A stretch of DNA of 31,379 nucleotides from Vitrella brassicaformis (taxonomy: Eukaryota; Sar; Vitrellaceae). The stretch spans positions 1 through 31,379 of the forward strand of contig CDMY01000669.1 in assembly GCA_001179505.1 (NCBI GenBank), read 5' to 3'. Positions within the stretch are counted from its first letter, which is position 1. The number at the start of each line of letters is the position of its first letter. Positions 8,701 to 18,266 of the stretch are shown piece after piece. A program made the translations under genes and the position numbers. The notes beneath the pieces are model-generated. The model did not search any database and was not told where the DNA came from. It saw nothing but the letters and a program-made list of their open reading frames with translations.

Positions 8701-11204
8701 ACATACACACACACACACACTTGATCCGCCCTGACTGACTCTGATTTGTTTGATGTCGAAGAGGCCGTCGCGGTCGCCGCTACCATTCAGAAAGCTGACA
8801 TAGCCGGTCGTCCCTTGAAAGGGCTGCACACCACACCACACCACACCACTCAGCGCCATGCGATGGATGTCCAATCACTCTGTGCTTGACTGACCACGGA
8901 GACGCTGTAGTTATAAAGGAAGTTGGCCACCGTTTCGTTGGCTTCATAGAGATCCGTCTCATTCCCACCTTCCTCTTCCAGCCATTCGTGAAACATATAT
9001 GCGTATTGCCTGGCAAATGTACACAGCCACTCACCCACTCAACCACGAACATAAAGGACTGCCGCGTGCGGATTTCTGACTGACTGACTGACCAGAGCCC
9101 GTCGTAGAGGTAGCTGGCCGCCCAGTGACAACCGTCGCTCGTGGTGTCACAAAGGTCGTGATAGATTTCCTGGATCTGAAAATCAAATTTGGAGTGCGCA
9201 CTTCCACACGTGGACACAAAAAGGGAATTCTTCTCTTGGCTCAGCTTGTAGTGCTTTACCTCGTCAAGTGTTCGGTTGGCGAGGTCGTGTTTCTCAGAGC
9301 CAGATTGGAATCCAGCAACAGACAGGCCAATAGAGTTGTTCGCGGCCTGCGACACACCACACCACACCATACCATACCATACCACACCACACCACACACC
9401 ATGCATCCTCCACGCCGCTGCCCGGAGGGCTGAGACTCACTTCGAGGAGTTCATCCGCATTGCATTCGGTCAAGTTGCTCTGGTCTGCAATGCGGATCCA
9501 GTCACCCGGCCACCTGCACATACCAGCCAACCACTTTGAAGTATGTGTGAGCTTCGAGCCACTTACTGCCTCCTTCCTGACATACCACATGGTTGGCGAG
9601 ATGAAGTAAAAGCTGCTGTTGCGCCCATACATGCCTGCCCGGTGCATGGCGCTGAAACGATCCAGCCATGCAATGCATGTCACACTGAAGGTCTTGGTAT
9701 GGAGCAGGTACGGTACGCACCAAAAGATTTGCGATGAGTGGTCTTCGAAGGCCGAAATGACCACGACATGCACCCGCAGACCAGGCAGCTGACTTACGAT
9801 GTCGTCAGCGACCTCTTCCGTCGGGCCCTGCAGACATGCATTCACAAACGGACGGATGCACCCACGCGGTTGCTGGGTGCATCCAGGTGACATACCGCCA
9901 TGACGAAGGTCTCGATTTCTTCGTAGTTGGAGTTGATCCTTCCCATCTCTCTTTTGATTCCATCCGCGTACTCGATGCAGAGACCCACATTCTGACCGAT
10001 GCAATCAATTCTGATCGCTGCCGGCATCCTACTGACTGCAAGCTTCACCTGGACAATGTACGCCAAACGAACGAACTCAAGCTCCTTTAGCAGCTCTCCA
10101 ACCGCTTGAACCAGCTGAAAAGGAAAGGAATAAGCGATCCAAAAAGGTCGTCAGTAAGCAAGTTCTGCACCGAGCGTCATTCATCATTCATGTGAGCAGC
10201 TGATTGGCTGACCTGTTCGGCTGCGGTGGGCACGGTGCGTGTGAAGTATGGGTAGACGGTTCGGTCGCTCAGCACACCGGATGTGCAGAAGGCGGCCTTG
10301 GTCAGCAGGTTGTACACCTGGGCGATGGGAGCCTCTGTCAAGCACGCCGGACTGCGTGACAGAGAGTCACACGGTCAGGCGATGTCTCGTGCCGTGTCAG
10401 GTCTTGTCATCCCTCCTGTCTGCCCCACGCACGTGCAGCAGTCGCCGATGATGCCCACAATTGGAGGCCTGCATGAACGTACGTATATACATCAAAAGAC
10501 GCAGTCAATCCATTCGTGTGTGGGAGCTGACCCGGGGTTTGTAGGGTCTGATCCATTCTTGAGCGCCTCGGCAGTCACGAGCGCGCCGATCACTGACACC
10601 CACCAGCCAACCAATGAATAGCGAACAAACGATTTGACTTGTAGTGTACCGTCGTTGCATTCTGAGTCGACGATGAGCATGTCAAGGTCGTGGTTCGGCA
10701 GCACATCAGTTCGGTTGTTGATGTCCTCCAGAGCTACAAAACATATCCAAAACACGCACGTACGTATCCACACACGCGCGAGCAGCCACACAGAAAGGAA
10801 AAACCACTGTGCTTCATCATGCAGGCCTGCAATGGCGCATATACCGTGCAGAAGAAGGGGCTCCGATTTCCTTCAAACAAGCACACAGACAACGGATCGG
10901 AATGAGTGGCGTCTTTATCTGCCCTGGCTGCCTGGTTGAGCCGCGTTTTTCCCCACCCCATGATGTTGCCGATCTTGGGGCTCCTTGAGCACACCGAGAG
11001 CAACGTCAGGTTAGCCTTCTGTCCGGCCACAAGGCGATTGGAAAGAACAAGACAGAGGACCAACAGAAACGATGACCACACAGGGGCGACCACTGCCCGT
11101 GCGAATGAGGGTGAACGCTGAGGACGCCTTTCTCTGCAGGCGAGGCTTCCACCCCGGACGCTGAAACAATCTGCATGCGGCTCCTGTCGATAGAATTGCC
11201 TCAT
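2870..11204 (-). CDS. Receptor: Venus-flytrap head, Cys-rich stalk, ~10-TM core
   Basis: Predicted surface receptor or channel of about 1694 aa. Thirty-nine exons are all in phase: 11204-10808, 10733-10650, 10592-10532, 10468-10433, 10351-10213, 10114-9896, 9827-9721, 9651-9586, 9513-9441, 9346-9260, 9175-9093, 9009-8895, 8823-8740, 8628-8260, 8187-8141, 8006-7877, 7788-7656, 7565-7398, 7343-7265, 7170-7014, 6965-6908, 6828-6804, 6728-6652, 6564-6418, 6321-5857, 5658-5624, 5542-5405, 5290-5193, 5118-5098, 5004-4940, 4862-4804, 4707-4671, 4601-4516, 4439-4290, 4197-4084, 4007-3871, 3762-3660, 3576-3326, 3254-2870. The summed coding length is divisible by three. A hydrophobic stretch at residues 38-60 follows a long basic leader and should target it to the secretory pathway. 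Order: ANF-receptor-type region (~62-570), GCC2/GCC3-type Cys-rich repeats (~575-840), membrane core (~850-1345), tail (1366-1694). The intron at 8140-8007 appears to be GC-AG. The 7014 boundary could instead be 7038. Ligand and activity are unknown. Confidence 0.9.
4290..7110 (-). other. Domain: multi-membrane core shared with the LRR receptor
   Basis: Nine or ten hydrophobic helices lie between residues about 850 and 1345. Examples are VIFWLVLVLLLFFGLFFHFF, a GMIINFMQSLSIVGTF helix, a PLFLTLIFLLNFLIAQ helix, TIGMMINILVIAFVSNVCVI, LPLGIFGLLVYV, ILLLRNCLLAMVPAIV, a FLTICLLLIFLGLQIFFWPW helix, MMLSLSVLAAAGFYF and IILVSVSVCVSVVLVGVVLP. Between the fourth and fifth is a basic cytoplasmic loop of about 130 aa (exon 6321-5857). 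A YWW then LLRN motif precedes the seventh helix. The same landmarks, in order and spacing, recur in the plus-strand LRR receptor. It does not look like the 7TM_3 domain of class C GPCRs and may be TRP-like, but fold and activity are open. Confidence 0.8.
5745..5792. repeat. Composite (CA)n(GA)n microsatellite in an intron
   Basis: A pure CA run changes directly into a pure GA run. It lies in the receptor intron between exons 6321-5857 and 5658-5624. The same composite occurs at 22822-22866 and, inverted, at 18231-18268. Confidence 0.9.
7120..8440 (-). other. Domain: GCC2/GCC3 (ephrin-receptor-like) Cys-rich stalk
   Basis: Residues about 575-840 hold successive C-x(2)-C and C-x-PG-x-(Y/F) units: CQDCLPGSFSN, CQLCQPGQYANE, an AGTYSDEGAAICTQC unit, a PGSYQDLKGQSSCLTC unit and a PGTYSDTIGAQTCEQC unit, then CTCPTGSYLDYKHDRC. 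An insert of about 80 aa with spaced cysteines and acidic residues follows. The block ends with CGDEYYKTGGVCKPCARSG directly before the first membrane helix. This pattern is typical of GCC2/GCC3-repeat surface proteins of alveolates. It is likely a disulphide-bonded stalk carrying the ligand head above the membrane. Confidence 0.85.
8480..11020 (-). other. Domain: Venus-flytrap / ANF-receptor ligand-binding region
   Basis: Residues about 62-570 of the minus-strand receptor follow the order of landmarks of the receptor family ligand-binding region seen in class C GPCRs, natriuretic receptors and iGluR N-termini. These are an ALEDINNRTDVLPNH-like helix then L-D-x-x-x-x-DSECND; IVGIIGDCCT; SPAC then TVYPYFTRTVPTAAEQ; LAYIVQ; RVHVVVISAF; AMHRAGMYGRNSSFYFISP; SYLYDGLWQYAYMFHEWL; and finally F-x-GTTGYVSF with GDRDGLFDI. 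Several N-x-S/T sites agree with an extracellular location. I infer that a small ligand closes the bilobed cleft. I cannot name the ligand because the usual amino-acid-binding residues cannot be placed without an alignment. Confidence 0.85.
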
Positions 11205-11329
11205 TTGTCGGATTCACGCGTCCCGAAGATAGCCTTCTGCTTCCGGTCACACACTGCCCGCTCTTGACCGGGGGCCAGGTGGGGGCCAGCTCGCACCTCA
11301 GAACCCGTGCACCGAGACCGAAGGGAGGA
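11205..11329. promoter_or_regulatory. Divergent promoter region between receptor and tetraspan genes
   Basis: Only 125 bases lie between the proposed ATG of the flytrap receptor (11204, minus) and the proposed ATG of the tetraspan protein (11330, plus). Both transcripts must therefore start here or have very short leaders. I see no TATA-like element. Head-to-head arrangement often means co-expression; that part is inference. Confidence 0.4.
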
Positions 11330-12976
11330 ATGGACCTGCAGTACGACATCGAAACCCCCGTCGGGCATAACAGCGAGAGCTGCAGACGCGAGCCCACCCA
11401 GGCCTTCAGTAACGAAACAAAAGCTTCTGTCCGTTTCAGCAAGTGTGTTGCGCAATCACTGTGATCAGGCTTCTCCGACTCATATGTTCATGCGGCGCGA
11501 CCCAATGTGTACGGCAACGACCGTTTGTTTAGCAACGACGGAAGCGAGTCGTCGGACTCCTCCGGCATCGAGATGCCCGGGACAGCGGCACCCCCCTTCG
11601 GGCGTTCAAACTTTCTGCCGCCGATTCGCGAGTCTCGAGCATTCATCGAAGCGTCTGCGGTGCGAAAGCAGCTTGCTTCCCTTGCTCGAGAGAACCGTAC
11701 GGATGACGAAGCCACACGGCACATGGTGATCGGGGATCTGTTCAGCCCTCAGCCCTCCATGGCCGTCGGCCATGAGCGCAGTGGCAGACGGACTTCAGCG
11801 GTGGAAAAATTGATGAGGAGAGGCGAAACTCACATGTCTGACACGATGGCCTTCCCTGCAGTTGTGGGGGTGTTGTCGAGGGAAAACACAGGCCCGCTGT
11901 CGCGGATGTTCACAAGTGTCAGAAGGGCCGACAGCGACGGTGCTCTCGAATGGGGGCATGCACTAGACGATGAGGGGACAGCGGAGACCACGCCGGAACA
12001 GAAGGGGTCACACTGGCCAGCGGCTCCCCAAGAGTCCGCGTTCGGCACGCCACATATGGTATGCCTCTCTCTGTCTCTGTCTCTCTCTCTCTCTGGTGAA
12101 GGAGAATATGCATAGCTTACAAAGTGTGTGTGTCTGTGTGTGTGTGCGTATTGGCTGTTCTGACTTTGCAGCAGCCGGCTCAGGTCAATGTGGTTCAGGC
12201 GGCCTTCGGTGTACCCAGGAACATCACCAGCCGCCGTCAATCCGACGCAAGCGTCCTGCAGATGCAGATGATAAAGCGGTCGCCAGAGCAGCAGAAAACA
12301 TCGCCACCCACACAGAACCAGCAGCAGGGCCAGCAGCAGAAAGAGAGGAAAAGCAAAAACAAGAGGAAGGTCCCACTGGAGCTGCTGCTAGGTTCGCCGG
12401 CGACCACGAGCAGCCACAGCGTCCGGCGCAGAAAGGAGGGGCGGCGAGGATCGCATGCCACGCTCATGACGGGGGAGGACCTGCAGATGGTGCCCGTCAT
12501 GCTGACACCGCAGCAGCAGCCAGCCCCACCAGCAATGACATTTGGTACGACCTTTGTCATGTCCATGCACGCACACGGCCGACATCTGTGTCATTCGTTA
12601 GGTAATCCTGCGGCGATGGGTTCGCTGGCCTTTTCGTTGTCTGTCGCGCTGAATTCCAGTCTGTCGGCTGGCTGGATAGAGGTTGGGAAGAACGCACGCG
12701 GGATGGTGGCGTCATTCACTCTCTGCCACTCGGGGATGGGACAGCTCCTCACCGGCATGTGGATGGTACGCTACAAATGCACGCAGGCAGATGTGTGTCA
12801 AACAAACTGTGGGTATCTGGGGGATGTCTGTCCGCAGTTTGCGCGTGGCAATGGATTTGGTGGTGTCGTCCAGTCTTCGTACGGGCTCCGGAATATCAGT
12901 CTGGGGCTCTACCTCATTCTCGAGTCTCAAATCTCAGAAACAGATGCATCAATCGCCACCGAAGGTAGCTAGTCGG

Positions 12977-13010
<34 letters not shown>

Positions 13011-13967
13011 GGCGTAAGGGTGTGCGGTCGGGTGCGTGGATGGATGCGTGGATGGATGTATCGATGCGTGCAGGTGCCACAGCGCTCATGGTGGTCAACA
13101 TCCTGTGGTGTGTGGTGACATTGGGGTTCTTCATGGCCTCCCTCGGCGGGCCGCGCGTCGCACAAATCACGCTGGGGACGGCAGCACTCATGGTATGTAT
13201 GTATACATATACACTACATACACATTATATTTACACATATGCATATACATATACGCATGTATCGACAACTGATACCGATCCCCTGGTCCACCTGCAGTTT
13301 GCTTTCGGGGCTGGTTCGCGATTCATGGTCCCTCTCAAGTACGTGTCGGCCATGTTTGGCATGTGCTCAAGTGAGTGCGACAAAAAAGAGAGAAAGAGAG
13401 AAAGAGAGAGAGAGAGAGAGAGAGCTGCAGCCTTACCTTCCAGCCTCGCATGTGTGTAGGTGTGTCGGCGTGTTACAACGCCATGGGTCTGCTGACGATG
13501 GAGGCATACCCCAACCTCTTCCTGCCAGGTCCATCCATGTCTCCCTGTGTTTCACTCACTCGCAACCGTGTTCGTTCATCTACCCATTTTTGGTGTACGC
13601 ACGTGTTGCAATGCCTGCAGGCTTCACACCGTGGAACTGCGAATGTTGCCGCAGGCGCCGCAAGCGCTCGACGCCAGGCCCTGCGAGCTCCGTCCCGCTG
13701 TCGGATCTCGGCGCCCGCTCCCCCCGCCGCAAGTCGCCCAGTGGTGGTGGGCCGGACTCGGGCTTCCCAAGTCCGAGCGACGAGTGCGGCTCCCCGATAG
13801 TCAACAAGAATGACGCGGCGTTGTCGCCCTCGTCGAGGAAAATTGCTGGTGTCAGCAGTCAGGGGCGGCAGGTGGTGGAGGAAATGCGGCACAGGGCCAC
13901 CCTCGGCAGCATCGGGAGTCCCATGTCAGCCGGCAGCGCCAGATCGATCGCTTACAAGGCCGAATGA
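11330..13967 (+). CDS. Tetraspan (claudin-like topology) membrane protein, 670 aa
   Basis: Eight exons are fully in phase: 11330-11408, 11469-12058, 12172-12544, 12602-12964, 13074-13192, 13298-13370, 13460-13528, 13621-13967. Residues 1-345 are hydrophilic, S/P/Q/R-rich and presumably cytoplasmic. They include a Q-rich then basic patch (QQQGQQQKERKSKNKRK). Four hydrophobic segments follow: SLAFSLSVALNSSLSAGW, TALMVVNILWCVVTLGFFMA, ITLGTAALMFAFGAG and KYVSAMFGMCSSVSACY. The first extracellular loop has GMWMVRYKC followed by several cysteines, reminiscent of the W-GLW-C-C signature of the claudin/PMP22 superfamily. This is a resemblance, not proof. A Cys-Arg cluster (NCECCRRRRKR) after the last helix could be palmitoylated. 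The C-terminal tail is Ser/Pro-rich. The first exon (MDLQYDIETPVGHNSESC) joins through an A/GC split serine codon, which fixes the start. An alternative intron (12769-12837) would remove the Cys-rich part of the loop. Confidence 0.8.
12976..13010. repeat. (CA)n microsatellite in tetraspan intron
   Basis: An uninterrupted CA run lies within the intron 12965-13073 of the tetraspan gene. Confidence 0.9.
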
Positions 13968-14251
13968 CGGATGGCTGGCTGGATGGAAGGATGGATGGAG
14001 ACGGGAGGCCATTGCTCATATCTGCATGCACGCCTTATTTGTGTTGCTATTGGCTTCGGTGATGACTGACGGCCGAGTGCATACGTCCGTACATTCACGC
14101 AGAGAGAGAGAGAGAGAGAGGCAGCCAAAGAGAGCAGAGAGAGGAGGAGGGAATTCTGTCGCTCACATGGGTTTGTTGTGCCGCATTGGTGTCTGGGCAC
14201 CCGTACGTACGAGAGATGGTTTGCTGTCTGTCTGCCTCTCTCTGTCTCTCG

Positions 14252-14282
<31 letters not shown>

Positions 14283-15076
14283 TTGTGGGTGCTGAAAGGC
14301 AGATAGGCCGGTCATGGGTGTCATGGGTGCATTCATTGGGCATTTAGCCTTCTTTCTAGGTTTGAGGGTCGCTTTGTATCTTGAGAGGTGCTAGATGGTA
14401 GATGTTCTGAAGTTGCTTGCAAGCTTAGCCCTGCCCGAGACACACCCCATACAATCATGGCCCGTGAGACACCCGTGAATCAATGCGTGGATGTGCTCAC
14501 ATCGAAGTGTTTGTTGCGTCAACACACACACCAATGAAGCCTCATCGTCAGGTCATCCACCCATCTACACGGTGTGGCACGCACACGGTCGACACCACGC
14601 CACATCACATTCATCCATCTATGGAGGCAGCGTTTGCACGTGACGACTATGTATCTATCTACTGTGCAGCAGGCCCGAACAGCCGCGTCTCTCAGCAAAC
14701 CACCCCGCACTCTATCTAGCCCGACCGGTCTCTACCTGCTGAGACGCCTGCTGCTCCCTCGGTCACTGCCAAATCGCCTCCCTCTCTCTCTGCAGCTAGT
14801 ACGGCATGTGTGAGTGGCGGGGCAACATGACGGGTAGGTCAGGGCCTGTGATGTCGACATGCCAGTGGCCCCTGGCAGCAGCGGGGCCGGGTGGGGGCAA
14901 TCACCTGTTGCAGGCAGAAACCAGACAAACAGCCACACACACACATAGGCAAGGGAGGGAGACACGTGCATAACATTGTGTGTGGATGGTTGACGCGACG
15001 TGCGTGGGCATGGACGGGATGGGTGCCAGGGGTTACCTCGTAAGGTAAAGGTGCCATGACCCCACCATGCTCTGAG
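13968..15076. other. Intergenic region between convergent genes, microsatellite-rich
   Basis: About 1.1 kb without a supportable gene. It contains GGAT-type runs near 13975-14000, a GA run at 14100-14120, and a TCTCTCTAT cluster near 14235-14285. Open frames here are made mostly of these low-complexity tracts. It separates the 3' ends of the tetraspan gene and the BTB-like gene. Confidence 0.6.
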
Positions 15077-15706
15077 TCATTTGGGAGGCAGCCAGACGAT
15101 GATCTCGCAGCAACTCGGGATGGGATAGGCCTCCAACCCTGACTTGCCCAACTCAGCCTTCAGACCAGACCAATTGGACCAGACGTACACACACACACGC
15201 ACACAGGTGTCGAGTGTGTCGAGCTGCTGCCCGTGTGTCTGTGTGCCGTGCCGTGCCTGGAGGTGGTTGAAGTGTCTGATGAGGACCTTGATGCAGCCGG
15301 CCTTCAGGCGCTCGGCGCCATAGACATGCGCCATCCTGTGGGTGTGTCACGATACGAACACATTGGTGCAGTGCAGTGCCCGCCACACCCTGGCACCTCA
15401 CCTGCCTGACCGGTAGAACTGCCCTGCCCACCTCATGTGTAGGATAACGTTGTCCACCTCCACGCGCTTCATGACGTACTTCTCAAACAAACGCGTCAAA
15501 CGATCCATCCCGTACTCGTGAGACCACTGCATACCCATGCCCATTCTCCCTCTGTGTGTGCGTGTGTTCGCCTCGCCCACTCTTAACCTGCCCAGCTGTA
15601 CCTTGAGCAGTGGCTCAACGGTGTCCTGGTCTACGATGCACCTGTCGCTGTAGAGGAAACACAAAAACGCCGCGAAAGCCATGGGCGTCACACCCTCGTC
15701 GGCCAT
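15077..15706 (-). CDS. BTB/POZ-like protein, probably 5'-truncated
   Basis: Three in-phase exons (15706-15602, 15526-15402, 15335-15077) encode the second half of a BTB fold and the start of a BACK-like helix set: ADEGVTPMAFAAFLCFLYSD, then DTVEPLLKWSHEYGMDRLTR, LFEKYVMKRVEVDNVILHM and GAERLKAGCIKVLIRHFNHL. BTB proteins usually act as adaptors for Cullin3 ubiquitin ligases or as dimerisation domains. The first BTB half is missing from this frame: upstream of the ATG at 15706 lies an in-frame TAG, preceded in the same frame by HPYHDVFANGEEK, which resembles the S-P-x-F-x-x-MF-x-x-G region of a BTB domain. The gene may thus be a pseudogene, or an intron there escapes me. A GC donor after HFNHLQ (CAG then GCACGG) is possible. 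Confidence 0.5.
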
Positions 15707-16059
15707 CGGCTATCGGCGTGGCCGGCGGAGGAATGACCAGATCTTCTCCTCGCCGTTGGCGAAGACGTCGTGGTACGGATGTGGCTGGTCCCCCTCTTTC
15801 GCTTGAGGAAGTCCTTGCTCGGGCGCTTCTCGGTCTTGGTGTAGAGGAGGCGGAACCGCCGCACGTCGGCTGACGTGCCGGTGGATGTGCCGCGTGCTGG
15901 TATGGGGTCTGTGGGGCTGGCTGGGCGTTCATGTTCAAGTAAATGAAGCGATGGCAACAGCCACCACAACGACAGGACGACACCACACCTACACCTACAT
16001 CTACATCTACACCAACACCACACACAGCACACACAGCACAACACAATGAGTGAGGGCTC

Positions 16060-16068
<9 letters not shown>

Positions 16069-16091
<23 letters not shown>

Positions 16092-16092
16092 A
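16069..16092. repeat. (GT)n microsatellite
   Basis: A short TA run followed by a GT run, in the stretch between the BTB-like gene and the unknown exons at 16158-16364. Confidence 0.8.
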
Positions 16093-16157
16093 TACATATG
16101 TGAATGTGTCTGTACATATACGGATATGGATGCCGTGTGTGGCCTCGTGTGTGTACC

Positions 16158-16364
16158 TCAGATGATAGTGCCTTTGATGGTCTCAATCATGCTGTACAAG
16201 GAGGCCGGCAGCATCCACAAATCGCTGAGAAAACGGCCAACAATCGCCTTGAGGAGGGGATGGAGGAAGAGAAGACAGTGAAAAGTATGCGTGTATGTGT
16301 CGTAGGTCACCGTGTAGTGCATTGAGTGGGCTCTCTCGTGGTGCCGGAGGGAGCTGGGCGGGAG
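16158..16364 (-). CDS. C-terminal exons of an unrecognised protein (partial)
   Basis: Two in-phase exons are plausible: 16364-16311 (LPPSSLRHHERAHSMHYT) and 16247-16158 (AIVGRFLSDLWMLPASLYSM, ending IETIKGTII and a stop). The donor is GTGACC and the acceptor CTCAAG. I do not recognise the family. Motifs of the kind L-x-LP-x-S-x(3)-M-x(2)-I also appear in exons near 30003-30076 on the same strand, so the two may belong to one family. No upstream exon could be placed with confidence. Confidence 0.3.
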   Translation of the reverse strand, partial: LPPSSLRHHERAHSMHYTVTYDTYTHTFHCLLFLHPLLKAIVGRFLSDLWMLPASLYSMIETIKGTII

Positions 16365-16956
16365 CTGCAGTTGTCGCGACAAACACGGGTAAGTGAAATC
16401 TGCCCACACGGAAAAGGGAAAAATGGGTGAGATGAGATGTCAGATATCGGTGGTTTGTGTGTGCCACCTGATAGGGCGTGTCGAGAGGTGTACCTGGTGT
16501 GGTTGTGACGGGCCGGCGGGCTTGGGTCGCTGTACAAGAGGGGGTGAAGTTATCGGCAGACGCAGGTGGGGTGCTGCAGGGTGAGGGAGAGGGAGGGAGG
16601 GGTCGATAGCTAGAGATGGATGAACGAGAGCATCATCCCGGTCGATGTGGCTGTCTCAGCGAGGGCTCATTCGTCGTGGTTGAGGCGGAATGGCCGTCGT
16701 TTTTTTTGGACGATCAGATCTCGAGATCTTGAACTCGTGCGGACAAGGTGCGAACCGCATGTTGTTCAGGACACTCTCATGGTCGTGCTGGTGTCGGATT
16801 GATCCCTCTTAGACTAGGGTTCATGGCGAGTTGAAGTCCCCAGGAATCTCGACGGGGACGTTGTTCGGGGCTGATCTTTTGTGCGTGTGCAGCGCTCGCC
16901 AGCCCGGTCGTGCTGCACCCACAACCATAGGGCCGCACGTGACCCCCAAAACCACC
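16365..16956. other. No supportable gene; contains a 14-bp palindrome
   Basis: A 60-codon frame opens at 16620 but lacks splice or family support. A perfect palindrome AGATCTCGAGATCT lies near 16715-16730. I see nothing else. Confidence 0.5.
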
Positions 16957-17152
16957 TTGTCCCCTCCCCGGTGGTCGTTGATTTTGCCGACGACGAGGTG
17001 CGCCCAATGTCGGCGACTTAGAACTACACACCTCGGTCAGATTTCGCCGTGGGGTTAGCCAACCCTAAACCCTAAGCCCTAAACCCTAAAATAAACCCCC
17101 AAATTTTAACCCTATCACCCTAAAAACCCTGGAGTTCAACACATCTTGACTG
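16957..17152 (+). repeat. Dispersed repeat with interstitial telomere motifs, copy 1
   Basis: This stretch of about 196 bp is closely repeated at 30373-30577 in the same orientation. It includes GGTGGTCGTTGATTTTGCCG, a shared block ending TCGCCGTGGGGTTAGCC, then CCCTAAACCCTAAGCCCTAA and degenerate CCCTAA units, ending near CCCTGGAGTTCAACACAT. CCCTAAA is the complement of the plant-type telomere unit TTTAGGG. The copies differ by small indels, so they are old or drifting. Confidence 0.85.
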
Positions 17153-17177
17153 GGAATTGGCATGTCACCGTACCAGG

Positions 17178-17516
17178 GCCAAAAAGATGTCTGTTTGGCG
17201 GCGCCGATACGTACACGCAGGCAGCCAGAGCACCACGTAGTCATGCAAGGAGAGATCCAAGCATCGGCCGCACACACATGGATGTTTGCTGTTGGATGGT
17301 TGCTATCGGTGTGGGTGAGGCCACATCAGCAGATCTCTCAGGCAGGTGTTCAGGACAGCAGAAGGGATGGAAGGTGGGCACTTAATTGTAAGAGAAAGAA
17401 GCAGAGCAGGACGGAAAAAGACGTGTGTTTGGCTGTCTACAGACATAGACATGCAAACAGCAGCGGGAGCACGATGCAATCACGTAAGGGAGAGGAGAGA
17501 TCAAAGCATCAGCACA
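17178..17516. repeat. Diverged direct duplication (two ~95-bp units)
   Basis: A segment starting near 17178 (AAAAAGATGTCTGTTTGGC) is repeated in diverged form near 17411 (AAAAAGACGTGTGTTTGGC). Both continue through a similar order of landmarks to ATCCAAGCATCGGC (first unit) and ATCAAAGCATCAGC (second). The offset is about 235-245 bp. There is no gene on top of it that I can support. Confidence 0.6.
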
Positions 17517-17530
17517 GTTGTGTGGCCTGT

Positions 17531-18231
17531 TCACATGTAGTAGTCGCGCCCCTTCATACACCAGACCACTATGTTGCCGCTGGACTCCCTGTTCAATTCG
17601 CGGCACCGCGTGCAATGTGCGGCCACCGCTGCCCGGAGGTGTGCTTCTTTCGCATCTTCTGTCTGTGCCAGTGGCAGTGCAGGTGGCAGCCTCACTCTCG
17701 GGGACAGGTACGGAATCATGTATCGTGCGGACGCATACGGAGCGAACGCAGACACAAAGGACCTCCTGCATCACACATGTGGACACGTGTATGCGGACAT
17801 ATATATGTATGTCAGGGATACCTATATGGACGTGATGGTCGACTGGCTCGGGCGAGTGTGCGGTCAGTACACGCGGCTGTATATGTGGATGGCTGCACAG
17901 TGCTGTAAGTCAACAAGGAAGAACGTGTGAATGTGTGTGTGTTTTGTGTTCAGCCATATCCAACCTGAAGATCGGTGTGCCGTCAGGATAGCTGCCCACT
18001 CGGACTGGCTCGTCTACCAGCATCTCGCCGCCTCGTGACCGCAGCCCAAAGGATCCACCGCTCAGCGCCACGAGGGCTCACAGTCGATCCGATTCACAGT
18101 CACGAAAAGCCTTTCATGCGTCATACTGACCATATGGGCTGAGTGTGAGTTGACGCGCATGCGGCGAGCGATGCACATGGAGTGGCGGCCTCTGCGTTGG
18201 GTTTCTGCATGACAGCAGCCAATCAATCTCC

Positions 18232-18266
<35 letters not shown>

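Noticed and set aside
13239-13967. Single-exon 242-codon reading of the tetraspan 3' end
   Set aside because: It translates through introns with GA-rich tracts. The exon chain 13298-13370, 13460-13528, 13621-13967 is in phase and recovers the membrane helices.
15615-16097. 160-codon minus-strand open frame with VGVDVDVGVGV runs
   Set aside because: Low-complexity translation of simple repeats overlapping the BTB-like gene.
17162-17908. 248-codon plus-strand open frame
   Set aside because: It runs over a diverged direct duplication and over the better-supported minus-strand exons at 17531-17765. Its composition (many C, H, R, W) looks accidental.
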